Positions 7,796 to 16,555 of a stretch of DNA of 64,000 nucleotides are shown here, piece after piece. A program made the translations under genes and the position numbers. Within the stretch, counting starts at the first letter, position 1. Every line of letters starts with the position of its first letter. The notes beneath the pieces were generated by a model that was not told the origin of the DNA, searched no databases, and saw only the letters and a program-made list of their open reading frames with translations. Origin of the DNA: Halomonas stenophila (GTDB lineage Bacteria; Pseudomonadota; Gammaproteobacteria; Pseudomonadales; Halomonadaceae); assembly GCF_014192275.1 (NCBI RefSeq), contig NZ_JACHXR010000011.1:62001-126000 (forward strand), written 5' to 3'.

Positions 7796-10573
7796 ATGCA
7801 AGAATCGACGCAAACCGAAACCACCTACACCGCCCTGGGCTTCTACCACAAGATCTCCCATCTGCGTGCCGACACCTGGAATGCCCTGACCCGGGACCTG
7901 GGCCAGCTGGTGCGACTCAAGGACGAGAGCCGGACGAAGACCCTGATCAAGGCCATCGACGTCAAGCTCACCCGCCTGGAGATCATCGAGGACTACCATG
8001 CCTTCCCCTCCAAGGAGGACTTCCGTCACCTCTGGTCGCTGTTCGAGCGCGAGGAGTACGTGCTGCTCGAGAAGGTGGTCAAGCGCCTGGTCCGGGCGCT
8101 GATCAGCGAGTCCTACCGGCGCCGCCACGTCGACCTCAGCGAGACCGACGCCGATGCCGAGGACCTGGAGACCCTCGACGCCCTCAACCAGCTGCGGCGC
8201 GGCCATCCGGCCTCCAACAGCTCGGCCCAGCCCTACTTCGAGCTGTTGATCGTCGACAACCTGTCGGCCCAGGAGGAGGAGGTGGTCCGCGAGGCCTTCC
8301 GCAACATGCGTCGCCCCGAGGACAAGTTCGTCTATGACGTGGTCACCGTGAGGAGCTTCGAGGACGCCCTGATCGCGGTGCTGGTCAACCCCAACATCCA
8401 GGCCTGCCTGATCCGCTACGAATTCCCCTACAAGTCGAAGTACAACCTCAGCGCCCTGCGCAACTACCTGGAGGGGCTGTCGGAGAAGGCGCTGGAGGGG
8501 CAGTCGGAGGCCGACCGCAGCATCCTGCTCAGCTCGATGATCCACGAGCTGCGCCCCGAGGTGGACCAGTTCCTGGTGACCAGCGGCGACGTGGAGGCCA
8601 CCGCGAGCCGCGACATCCGCTACTTCAACCGCATCTTCTACCGCGAGACCGACTACATCGAGCAGCACCACACCATCCTGCGGGCCATCGACAGCCGCTA
8701 TCGCACGCCCTTCTTCGATGCCCTTCGCGAGTACAGTCGCAAGCCCACCGGGGTCTTCCACGCCATGCCCATCTCGCGGGGCAAGTCGATCACCCGCTCG
8801 CACTGGGCGGGGCACATGATCGACTTCTACGGCATCAACATCTTCCTGGCCGAGACCTCGGCCACCTCCGGCGGGCTCGACTCCCTGCTGCAGCCCTACG
8901 GGCCGATCAAGAAGGCCCAGGAGTATGCCGCCCGGGCCTTCGGCGCCCGCCAGAGCTTCTTCGTCACCAACGGCACCTCCACGGCCAACAAGATCGTCGT
9001 CCAGGCGCTGATCAAGCCCCGCGATATCGTGCTCGTCGACCGCGACTGCCACAAGTCGCACCACTACGGCATGGTGCTGGCCGGGGCCCATGTCAGCTAC
9101 CTGGACTCCTACCCGCTCAACGACTACTCCATGTACGGGGCGGTGCCGCTGCACGAGATCAAGAAGACGCTGCTGGCCTACAAGCGCGCCGGCCAGCTGC
9201 ACAAGGTCAAGATGCTGCTGCTGACCAACTGCACCTTCGACGGGGTGGTCTACAACGTGCGGCGGGTGATGGAGGAGTGCCTGGCGATCAAGCCGGACCT
9301 GGTGTTCCTGTGGGACGAGGCCTGGTTCGCCTTCGCCACCTTCAACCCCACCTACCGGCCGCGCACTGCCATGCACGCGGCGCGCACCCTGCGCGACCGC
9401 TACCGCAGCGAGGCGTACCGCGAGGAGTATGCGGCCTGGAAGGCCGAGTTCGACCAGCTCGACCCCGACGACGACGCCACCTGGCTCGAGCACCGCGTGC
9501 TGCCGGACCCGGATCAGGTGCGGGTGCGCACTTATGCCACCCACTCCACTCACAAGACCCTGACCTCGCTGCGTCAGGGCTCGATGATCCATGTCTACGA
9601 CCAGGACTTCCGGCAGCGCGTCGAGGCGCCGTTCCACGAGGCCTACATGACCCATACGTCGACCTCGCCCAACTACCAGATCCTGGCCTCGCTGGACGTT
9701 GGCCGGATGCAGGCGGAGATGGAGGGCTTCGAGCTGGTGCATGCCCAGGTCGAGACGGCGCTGTCGCTGCGCGAGCAGCTCTACAGCCATCCGCTGCTGC
9801 TGAAGTACTTCCGCGTGCTCAAGAACAGCGACATGGTCCCCGCGGCCTACCGCGAGTCCGGGGTCGAGTCCTACTACGACCCGGTGACCGGCTGGAACCA
9901 GATGGAAGAGGCCTGGGCGCGGGACGAGTTCGTGGTCGACCCGACCCGGGTGACCATCGCCATCGGCGCGACCGGGGTCGACGGCGATGCCTTCAAGAAC
10001 GAGTACCTGATGAACAAGTACGGCATCCAGATCAACAAGACCTCGCGCAACACCGTGCTGTTCATGACCAACATCGGCACCTCCCGGGGCGCCATCGCCT
10101 ACCTGCTCGACGTGCTGATGAAGATCGCCAAGGAGTTCGAGTACCGCTGGGAGGACAGCAGCCGGCCCGAGCGCAAGATCATCGAGCGCCGGGTGCATTC
10201 CCTGACCCGGGAGCTGCCGCCGCTGCCCGATTTCAGCCGCTTCCACGACGCCTTCCGCCAGCGTGCCGAGACACCGGAGGGCGACATCCGCAGCGCCTAC
10301 TTCCTGAGCTATGACGAGGAGAACACCGAGTACCTGCGCTTCGACAACGGTGAGCTGCAGGTCCAGATGCGCGAGGGGCGGGACGTGGTCTCGGCGAGCT
10401 TCGTGATCCCCTATCCGCCCGGCTTCCCGGTGCTGGTGCCGGGCCAGGTGGTCAGCGAGGCGATCCTGCACTTCCTGCAGGCCCTCGACGTCACCGAGAT
10501 CCACGGCTACCGCCCCGAGCTCGGCCTGCTGGTGTTCGCCGAGGCCGCCCTGGCCGCCCCGCCGGAGGACTGA
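7796..10573 (+). CDS. Large ornithine/lysine/arginine decarboxylase-like PLP enzyme
   Basis: The 925-residue protein has a helical N-terminal region (~1-140), a flavodoxin-like wing domain (~145-310, FELLIVDNLSAQEEEVV), a fold-type I PLP domain (~340-720) and a C-terminal domain. The PLP lysine is K587 in ATHSTHKTLTSLRQGS, the motif of group III amino acid decarboxylases. Usual inducible decarboxylases are ~710-760 residues, so about 170 residues are extra, mostly at the N-terminus. AGAAGGG precedes the ATG. It closes the cassette and would supply or consume a diamine. Substrate specificity is unknown; a basic amino acid or diaminobutyrate is possible. Decarboxylation is inferred from family membership. 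Confidence 0.8.
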   Translation: MQESTQTETTYTALGFYHKISHLRADTWNALTRDLGQLVRLKDESRTKTLIKAIDVKLTRLEIIEDYHAFPSKEDFRHLWSLFEREEYVLLEKVVKRLVRALISESYRRRHVDLSETDADAEDLETLDALNQLRRGHPASNSSAQPYFELLIVDNLSAQEEEVVREAFRNMRRPEDKFVYDVVTVRSFEDALIAVLVNPNIQACLIRYEFPYKSKYNLSALRNYLEGLSEKALEGQSEADRSILLSSMIHELRPEVDQFLVTSGDVEATASRDIRYFNRIFYRETDYIEQHHTILRAIDSRYRTPFFDALREYSRKPTGVFHAMPISRGKSITRSHWAGHMIDFYGINIFLAETSATSGGLDSLLQPYGPIKKAQEYAARAFGARQSFFVTNGTSTANKIVVQALIKPRDIVLVDRDCHKSHHYGMVLAGAHVSYLDSYPLNDYSMYGAVPLHEIKKTLLAYKRAGQLHKVKMLLLTNCTFDGVVYNVRRVMEECLAIKPDLVFLWDEAWFAFATFNPTYRPRTAMHAARTLRDRYRSEAYREEYAAWKAEFDQLDPDDDATWLEHRVLPDPDQVRVRTYATHSTHKTLTSLRQGSMIHVYDQDFRQRVEAPFHEAYMTHTSTSPNYQILASLDVGRMQAEMEGFELVHAQVETALSLREQLYSHPLLLKYFRVLKNSDMVPAAYRESGVESYYDPVTGWNQMEEAWARDEFVVDPTRVTIAIGATGVDGDAFKNEYLMNKYGIQINKTSRNTVLFMTNIGTSRGAIAYLLDVLMKIAKEFEYRWEDSSRPERKIIERRVHSLTRELPPLPDFSRFHDAFRQRAETPEGDIRSAYFLSYDEENTEYLRFDNGELQVQMREGRDVVSASFVIPYPPGFPVLVPGQVVSEAILHFLQALDVTEIHGYRPELGLLVFAEAALAAPPED

Positions 10574-10776
10574 ATGTCGGCCCCCGGCGGGGGCGCAAAA
10601 AAAACCACAACTTCTCGGGCGTGGAACGAAAAACCCGCCGCGTCCGGGGCGGTGCTTCGAAAAGTCCTGAGCGTCCACCTCCCTTACCATGACGTCATCA
10701 CGCGGCCCCGGGCCGCGGATGACATTTCATCGCCGGCGCGACGACTCGACGCGCCGGTGCGTCAGGGGAGGTGCCC
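10574..10776. other. Spacer between the cassette and doeC
   Basis: This 203-bp stretch has no convincing gene. A GC-rich hairpin (CCCCC-GGC-GGGGG, near 10583-10595) is followed by an A-tract rather than a T-tract on the plus strand, so it is not a normal terminator for the upstream gene. No clear promoter was recognised. Confidence 0.4.
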
Positions 10777-12258
10777 ATGACTCTGTCCAACATGCTCAGC
10801 GATCCGCGTCTGTTCCGCCAGTATGCCTATGTCGACGGCAAGTGGACCCACGGCGATGGTGGCCGCGAGGATACCGTGTTCAACCCCGCCACCGGCGAGG
10901 CGCTGGGGCATATCCCGCTGCTCGAGACCGAGCAGGTCAGCGCGGCCATTGACGCCGCCGAGGCGGCCTTCGTCCAGTGGCGGGCGCTGCGCGCCGACGA
11001 GCGCTGCGAGCGACTGCTGGCCTGGTACGACCTGCTGCAGGCCCACCGCGAGGACCTGGCCACCATCATGACCCTGGAGCAGGGCAAGCCGATGCCGGAT
11101 GCTCGTGGCGAGGTCGAGTACGGGGCCAGCTTCGTGCGCTGGTTCGCCGAGGAGGGCAAGCGCACCTTCGGCGAGACCATCCCCAGTCATATCCCCAATG
11201 CGGCCCTCGGCACCCTCAAGGAGCCGGTGGGCGTCGCCGCGCTGATCACGCCCTGGAACTTCCCGCTGGCGATGATCACCCGCAAGGCCGCCGCGGCCAT
11301 GGCCGCCGGCTGTCCGGTGATCGTCAAGCCCGCCCACGAGACCCCCTTCTCGGCGCTGGCCCTGGCCGAGCTGGCCGAGCGCGCCGGCATCCCCGCCGGG
11401 GTCTTCAACGTGGTGCTGGGCGAGGCGGCCGAGGTCTCGAAGATCCTGTGCTTCGACGACCGGGTCAAGGCGCTGTCCTTCACCGGCTCCACCCGGGTCG
11501 GCCGGCTGCTGCTGGAGCAGTGTGCGAACACCGTCAAGCGGGTCTCGCTGGAGCTCGGCGGCAACGCGCCCTTCATCGTCGGTCCGGACATGGACCCCAA
11601 GGAGGCGGCCTATGCCGCGGTGGCGGCCAAGTTCCAGACCGCCGGCCAGGACTGCCTGGCGGCCAACCGCATCCTGGTGCACGAATCGATCCATGACGCC
11701 TTCGTCGAGCAGTTCGCCAGCCGCATGGCGGCACTCACCGTGGGTAACGGCATCGAGGCGGAAGTCGACCTGGGGCCGCTGATCCATCGCCAGGCGGTGG
11801 AGAAGGCCGCGTCCATCGTCGATGACGCCCTTTCCCAGGGCGCGACGCTGGTGGCCGGCGACCAGCTCGAGGCCCCGGGCCCGAACTTCTTCATGCCGAC
11901 CCTGCTGACCGGCGTGACGCCGCAGATGAAGGTCTGGCGCGAGGAGAACTTCGCCCCGGTGGCCGGCATCACGGCCTACGGCGACGACGATCAGGTCATC
12001 GAGATGGCCAACGACACCGAGTACGGCCTGGCGGCCTATGTCTACACCCACGACATCCGCCGGATCTGGAAGCTCCTGCGGGCGCTGGAGTACGGCATGG
12101 TAGCGGTGAACTCGGTGAAGATGACCGGCCCGCCCATCCCCTTCGGCGGCGTCAAGCAGTCGGGGCTGGGCCGCGAGGGCGGCGTGACCGGCATCGACGA
12201 GTACCTGGAGACCAAGTACTACTGTCTCGGCGCCCTGGGCTCTGTTTCGGGGAGCTAG
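10777..12258 (+). CDS. doeC: Aldehyde dehydrogenase DoeC (aspartate-semialdehyde to aspartate)
   Basis: DoeC oxidises aspartate 4-semialdehyde, the product of DoeD, to aspartate with NAD(P). The 493-residue protein has the standard aldehyde dehydrogenase signature: E259 in LELGGNAPF and catalytic C293 in GQDCLAANR, plus the cofactor-binding PWNFPLAM and FTGSTRVG segments. The ATG at 10777 is chosen over the GTG at 10771 because GGGGAGG lies at the correct distance. Sequence alone resembles succinate-semialdehyde dehydrogenases; the doe context decides the assignment. Confidence 0.9.
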   Translation: MTLSNMLSDPRLFRQYAYVDGKWTHGDGGREDTVFNPATGEALGHIPLLETEQVSAAIDAAEAAFVQWRALRADERCERLLAWYDLLQAHREDLATIMTLEQGKPMPDARGEVEYGASFVRWFAEEGKRTFGETIPSHIPNAALGTLKEPVGVAALITPWNFPLAMITRKAAAAMAAGCPVIVKPAHETPFSALALAELAERAGIPAGVFNVVLGEAAEVSKILCFDDRVKALSFTGSTRVGRLLLEQCANTVKRVSLELGGNAPFIVGPDMDPKEAAYAAVAAKFQTAGQDCLAANRILVHESIHDAFVEQFASRMAALTVGNGIEAEVDLGPLIHRQAVEKAASIVDDALSQGATLVAGDQLEAPGPNFFMPTLLTGVTPQMKVWREENFAPVAGITAYGDDDQVIEMANDTEYGLAAYVYTHDIRRIWKLLRALEYGMVAVNSVKMTGPPIPFGGVKQSGLGREGGVTGIDEYLETKYYCLGALGSVSGS

Positions 12259-12442
12259 CTGCGCTCGGCCTGACGGCGTTGGGCCCGACATCGAACATGC
12301 TCATTTTCGGCCAGTAAACTCCGCTGTTCTCCGTCGGGCCCGCCTGGTCAGGCCTTCGCTCGCAGAGCTCTCTGGATCCGGGGCACTAGGGAATCGGCCA
12401 TCCGAGCTCGATGGGCGTCGGGGGCAGGTCGCAGTGAGGGTC

Positions 12443-12572
12443 TTTTGCCCAGGGGCGAGGCGGATGGAGAAGAACGTCCAGTGAATGTTCTTCCCGCCGA
12501 GCGGGTTAGCCATGGATGGCCAACCCAGGCCCTGCAAGCGGCGCAGGATGCATTAGCGCCGCAGGGCAAAAG
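12443..12572. ncRNA. Possible structured RNA or mobile-element relic in the doeC-doeD spacer
   Basis: A 9-bp closing helix CTTTTGCCC (12442-12450) / GGGCAAAAG (12564-12572) encloses three local hairpins. They are GGCGG-GAAGAAC / GTTCTTC-CCGCC (12459-12498), GGGTT.GCCAT / ATGGC.AACCC (12503-12526) and GCGGCGC / GCGCCGC (12538-12562). GCCCT (12529-12533) can also pair with AGGGC (12563-12567), which excludes the closing helix. The whole doeC-doeD gap (12259-12732) has no convincing protein gene. The element could be a regulatory leader, a small RNA or a remnant of an insertion element. Strand is undecided because inverted repeats fold on both strands. Confidence 0.35.
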
Positions 12573-12694
12573 TAGCGCCCAGGGATGGGTTGACAGCGCC
12601 CTCACGGAGGCCTGCCGCCGGAGAGCCCCTTCTTGCATTGGCCTAGTGGCGAAAAGAATCACCAGACCAAAGACAACCCGAGAATGACGAACTC

Positions 12695-12715
12695 CTCCCC
12701 GGCGGAGCCGGGGAG
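12695..12715 (+). repeat. Perfect 9-bp hairpin just before doeD
   Basis: CTCCCCGGC-GGA-GCCGGGGAG ends 17 bases before the doeD ATG and 8 bases before its GGAG box. No T-tract follows, so it is not a standard terminator. The preceding bases (ACGAACTCC) together with a CCCC-hairpin-GGGG resemble terminal hairpins of IS200/IS605-type elements, but no transposase is present. It may affect ribosome access to doeD. Confidence 0.4.
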
Positions 12716-12732
12716 CCTCACTGGAGAAGCGC

Positions 12733-14142
12733 ATGACCCCCCATCAGGAACTGATCGACCGTGACCGCAAGGTGACCTTCCACGCGTCCACCCACCTGCG
12801 TGACTTCGCCCATGGCGACGCCCCGGGACGCGTGATCACCGGCGGCAAGGGAATCCATATCATCGACAAGGACGGCCGCGAGTTCATCGACGGTTTCGCC
12901 GGGCTGTATTGCGTCAACATCGGCTATGGCCGCATCGAGGTCGCCGAGGCGATCTACCAGCAGGCCCTGGAGATGGCCTACTACCACACCTATGTGGGCC
13001 ACTCCAACGAGCCGCAGATCGCGCTCTCCGAGAAGATCCTCGAGCTCGCCGGCCCCGGCATGTCCAAGGTCTACTACGGCATGTCCGGCAGCGATGCCAA
13101 CGAGACCCAGCTCAAGATCGTGCGCTACTACAACAACGTGCTGGGCCGGCCGCAGAAGAAGAAGGTCATCGCGCGGATGCGCGGCTACCACGGTTCCGGC
13201 ATCGCCTCGGGCTCGCTGACCGGGCTGAAGGCCTTCCATGACCACTTCGACCTGCCCATCGACACCATCCGCCACACCGAGGCGCCCTACTACTACCATC
13301 GCGCCGCGGAGCAGGAGGGCATGACCGAGCGCGAGTTCTCGGCGCACTGCGCCGGCAGGCTCGAGGAGATGATCCTCGCCGAGGGCCCGGAGACCGTGGC
13401 CGCCTTCATCGGCGAGCCGGTGCTCGGCACCGGTGGCATCGTGCCGCCGCCGGAAGGCTACTGGGAGGCCATCCAGGCGGTCCTGGCCAGATACGACGTG
13501 CTGCTGATCGCCGACGAGGTGGTCTGCGGGTTCGGCCGCATCGGCGCCGACTTCGGCAGCCACCACTACGGCATCCAGCCGGACCTGATCACCGTGGCCA
13601 AGGGCCTGACCAGCGCCTACCAGCCGCTCTCCGGCGTGATCGTCGGCGATCGGGTCTGGCGCGTGCTGGAGCAGGGCACCGGCGAATACGGCCCCATCGG
13701 CCACGGCTGGACCTACTCCGGTCACGCCCTGGGCTGTGCGGCCGGCCTCGCCAACCTGGCGATCATCGAGCGCGAGGGCCTGACCGCCAACGCCGCCGAG
13801 ACCGGCGCCTACCTGCAGCGGCAGATGCAGGCCGCCTTCGGCGACCATCCGATCGTCGGCCAGACCCGCGGCGTGGGCATGCTGGCGGCCCTGGAGTTCT
13901 CCGCCGACCCGGCGCGGCGCCGTCACTTCGACCCGAGCCTGAAGGTGGGCCCGCGCGTGGCCGCCGCCGCCCTGGAGGAGAACCTGATCGCTCGGGCCAT
14001 GCCCCAGGGGGACATCCTCGGCTTCGCGCCCCCGCTGACCACCAGCCGCGACGAGGTCGACGAGATCGTCGCCCGCACCCGCCGCGCGGTGGACAGGGTC
14101 ACCGATGCCCTGGTCCGGGAGGGGGCCCTCCAGACCGCCTGA
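12733..14142 (+). CDS. doeD: Diaminobutyrate transaminase DoeD (class III aminotransferase)
   Basis: DoeD converts L-2,4-diaminobutyrate to aspartate 4-semialdehyde, linking DoeB to DoeC. The 469-residue protein has the class III features LLIADEVVCGFGRIG and the PLP lysine K290 in TVAKGLTSAYQP, with the GSDANETQLK segment near the phosphate site. A GGAG at 12723 precedes the ATG. It is separated from doeC by an unusual 474-bp spacer and is followed by eutB. Confidence 0.9.
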   Translation: MTPHQELIDRDRKVTFHASTHLRDFAHGDAPGRVITGGKGIHIIDKDGREFIDGFAGLYCVNIGYGRIEVAEAIYQQALEMAYYHTYVGHSNEPQIALSEKILELAGPGMSKVYYGMSGSDANETQLKIVRYYNNVLGRPQKKKVIARMRGYHGSGIASGSLTGLKAFHDHFDLPIDTIRHTEAPYYYHRAAEQEGMTEREFSAHCAGRLEEMILAEGPETVAAFIGEPVLGTGGIVPPPEGYWEAIQAVLARYDVLLIADEVVCGFGRIGADFGSHHYGIQPDLITVAKGLTSAYQPLSGVIVGDRVWRVLEQGTGEYGPIGHGWTYSGHALGCAAGLANLAIIEREGLTANAAETGAYLQRQMQAAFGDHPIVGQTRGVGMLAALEFSADPARRRHFDPSLKVGPRVAAAALEENLIARAMPQGDILGFAPPLTTSRDEVDEIVARTRRAVDRVTDALVREGALQTA

Positions 14143-14266
14143 CACCGCCCGGTGTCCACGCCAGTCGCCGCGGGGATCCCCCCGCGGCGCGCTTGTGGGG
14201 CAGCCGCCCATCGACCATCATGGGCATGCCGTGGGCCCCGTGCCCGAACCCGTGAGGAGGCCATGG

Positions 14267-15265
14267 ATGAGCGAACCGAGCCATGGCGTCACCCTGGCGG
14301 CGATCCAGGCCGCCCGTCGGCGCCTCGAGGGCCAGGTGGCCCGCACGCCCCTGGTGCGTTCCGAAGCCCTGTCGCGGCGCTTCGACGCCGACATCCTGCT
14401 CAAGCTCGAGACCTGCCAGCCCACCGGCGCCTTCAAGCTGCGCGGGGCCACCAACATGATCGCGGCGCTGATCGAGCGGCACGGTCGCGAGGCGCTGGCC
14501 GCCGGGGTGGTGACCGCCTCCACCGGCAACCATGGCCGGGCGGTGGCCCATGCGGCGGCGCGGCTGGGGATCCCGGCGGTGGTCTGCCTGTCGCGGCTGG
14601 TGCCCGCCGACAAGGCCGAGGCCGTCGCAGCCCTGGGGGCCGAGGTGCGGCGGGTCGGCGAGAGCCAGGATGCGGCCTTCGCGGAGGTCGAGCGGCTGGT
14701 CCGCGAGCGGGGCATGGTGCTGATCCCGCCCTTCGACGATCCCCTCATCGCCGCGGGCCAGGGCACCATCGGCCTGGAGCTGCTGGAGGACGCGCCCGAT
14801 CTCGACCGCGTCCTGGCCGGGCTCTCCGGTGGTGGCCTGCTCGGCGGGATCGGGGCGGCGCTCAAGGCGCTCCGTCCCGAGGTCACCGTCACCGGGGTCA
14901 GTCTCTCCCGCGGCGCGGCCATGGCCGAGAGCCTGGCGGCGGGTCACCCGCTGGCGGTGGAGGAGGAGACGAGCCTGGGAGACTCCCTGGGCGGCGGCAT
15001 CGGCCTCGACAACCGCTGCACCTTCGCCCTGGTCCGCGAGGTGATGGACGAGCACTACCGGGTATCGGAGGCGGCCATCGCCGCGGCCATGGTCGACTTC
15101 CTGGAGCACGAGAAACGCCTGGTCGAGGGGGCGGCCGCGGTCGGCCTGGCGGCCCTGGCCGAGCACGGCATCGCGGTGCGCGGGCAGACGGTGGCGTTGA
15201 TCCTCTCCGGCAACGCGGTCTCGCTCGAGACCTTCGATCGGGCCCGGGCGCTGGCAGGGTGCTGA
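14267..15265 (+). CDS. eutB: Hydroxyectoine utilization dehydratase EutB (threonine dehydratase-like)
   Basis: EutB acts on the hydroxylated diaminobutyrate derivative from hydroxyectoine and, with EutC, funnels it into the ectoine route. The 332-residue fold-type II PLP enzyme has K57 in TGAFKLRGATNM and the phosphate-binding SGGGLLGGIG loop. The ATG at 14267 has GAGGAGG six bases upstream; upstream in-frame ATGs lack this. The neighbour position after doeD is typical. Its partner eutC lies 6.7 kb away across inserted DNA. Confidence 0.9.
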   Translation: MSEPSHGVTLAAIQAARRRLEGQVARTPLVRSEALSRRFDADILLKLETCQPTGAFKLRGATNMIAALIERHGREALAAGVVTASTGNHGRAVAHAAARLGIPAVVCLSRLVPADKAEAVAALGAEVRRVGESQDAAFAEVERLVRERGMVLIPPFDDPLIAAGQGTIGLELLEDAPDLDRVLAGLSGGGLLGGIGAALKALRPEVTVTGVSLSRGAAMAESLAAGHPLAVEEETSLGDSLGGGIGLDNRCTFALVREVMDEHYRVSEAAIAAAMVDFLEHEKRLVEGAAAVGLAALAEHGIAVRGQTVALILSGNAVSLETFDRARALAGC

Positions 15266-15608
15266 GATTCCCATATTGCCGGCCCGGTGCAAGGCGAAGC
15301 CGGGTTCCTCCTGAGTTCGCATCCCGCACCCGTTCATCTCATTCTCTTCATGGTGGATCAGGTTCGCTTCCAGCATCCCGGACAAGACACCGCGCACACC
15401 ACCCCCCAACTTCCGTGGCCAGAGGCGTTACTGGAAGGAGCCGTCGAGATGCGCCGCATCGGTAGCGAGCTTGTTCATTTTCTCCGCCTGGGGACCCGCG
15501 TATCGACCGCCCCGAGGCCATGCGGCCGAAGGTGACGGCGTACTGGTGCCGTTCAGGCAGGAGCCTGCCAAGCGGGTGGCGTCGGGTTCGCGCCGGGAGC
15601 GGGGATGC
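15266..15608. other. Spacer between eutB and the HxlR regulator
   Basis: No gene is supported here. A small GGCAGG-AG-CCTGCC palindrome lies near 15556-15569. The segment marks the left side of the accessory block that separates eutB from eutC, but no clear direct repeat, integrase or insertion-sequence end was found. Confidence 0.5.
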
Positions 15609-16316
15609 TCAGGCGCTGACCCGCTTGGGCTCGCCGGCGAAGACACTGAGTCCCAGCCAGCGCTGCATGCTGGCCTGTAACTGGCGTGCCCCGGTCAACT
15701 GGAGCTTGCCGCCAGCGAGCGCCTCCGCCACGGTCATCAGGCCCATCCAGATGGCGGTCATGGTGCGCAGGTCGCTGACCACGTAGAGATCGACATCGTG
15801 GCCGGGATCCTTCCTGCAGAGGTCGACGACGCCATCTTCGCTCGACTTGTCAACGATCAGCCACCACTTGGCCCGGCCGGGCGTCACATCGTGGTACAGA
15901 AACTGAATCGTGACCCGCTGGGGCGGCAAGGGGACGGGATCGAGGTTGCGTCGCATGTCCCACATCAGCAGCGACGGATCGAGGTTCTTCATGGAGAGCT
16001 GCGCTTCCAGCCAGCGCTGCCCCCAGCAGCCCATCGCCATGATCACCGGGCGCAGTTCCTCGCCCGCCTCGGTCAGCCGGTAATGCGGGTTGCCGGTCTC
16101 GGGATCGCGGCGGCGGCTCACCACGCCCAGTTCTTCCAGTTCGCGCAGCCGCTTCGACAGCAGGGCCGGCGAGATATGCGGCAGCCCACGGCGCAGGTCA
16201 TTGAAGCGCTGGCTGCCACACAGGAGCTCGCGGATGACCAGGATGGTCCAGCGGGTGCCCAGCACCTCCGTGGCCATGGCCACGGGGCAGAACTGCTTGT
16301 ATCCCCAGTCCGTCAT
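15609..16316 (-). CDS. HxlR-family winged-helix transcriptional regulator
   Basis: The 235-residue protein begins with the HxlR DNA-binding domain (~1-105): CPVAMATEVLGTRWTILVIR, then SQRFNDLRRGLPHISPALLS. It continues with a C-terminal ~110-residue domain ending in a SCP2-like or sensor segment, longer than the plain ~120-residue HxlR proteins. ATG 16316 is preceded by GAGGAGG on the minus strand; longer readings upstream lack this. It is divergent from the FAD oxidoreductase and probably regulates it, perhaps in response to a thiol-reactive or quinone-like compound. The ligand is unknown. Confidence 0.82.
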   Translation of the reverse strand: MTDWGYKQFCPVAMATEVLGTRWTILVIRELLCGSQRFNDLRRGLPHISPALLSKRLRELEELGVVSRRRDPETGNPHYRLTEAGEELRPVIMAMGCWGQRWLEAQLSMKNLDPSLLMWDMRRNLDPVPLPPQRVTIQFLYHDVTPGRAKWWLIVDKSSEDGVVDLCRKDPGHDVDLYVVSDLRTMTAIWMGLMTVAEALAGGKLQLTGARQLQASMQRWLGLSVFAGEPKRVSA

Positions 16317-16410
16317 CGCAGGCCCTCCTCGGGTTGGCGGGGCGTCCGCGGCGCCGCCCGTTCGCCCGGAGCGGTACAGATCGTGAATTCCCGGCTCGCC
16401 GGCGGCTCTA

Positions 16411-16420
16411 CTAAGTTTAG
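16411..16420. promoter_or_regulatory. Candidate HxlR operator
   Basis: CTAA-GT-TTAG is an AT-rich dyad in the otherwise GC-rich divergent spacer (16317-16555) between the HxlR gene and the FAD oxidoreductase. HxlR-type proteins commonly bind short AT-rich dyads, so this is the best operator candidate. It has not been compared with any other site. Confidence 0.35.
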
Positions 16421-16555
16421 CGTTGTGACGTCCTCCATGCTCCGCGTGGCAAGGTGCCGAGCCATGGCCCGCACCCCGGAGGTGGCCCCCTCGGTGTGGA
16501 CGCAGACTGGAGGCGGCGCATACCGCGAACCTTGGCAACGACAGGAGCCCTGACC

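Noticed and set aside
10583..10610. Hairpin with A-tract after the PLP decarboxylase as a terminator
   Set aside because: A plus-strand intrinsic terminator needs a T-tract downstream; here an A-tract follows, so it does not fit.
6509..10690. 1393-residue minus-strand open frame
   Set aside because: It is antisense to the ligase tail, the C45 gene and the PLP decarboxylase. Its composition is Val/Gly/His/Leu-rich with no domain pattern, typical of a high-GC shadow frame.
12348..12734. 128-residue minus-strand frame in the doeC-doeD spacer
   Set aside because: It has no domain pattern or ribosome-binding site and overlaps the hairpin-rich segment, so structured non-coding DNA explains it better. 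I cannot fully exclude a relic gene.
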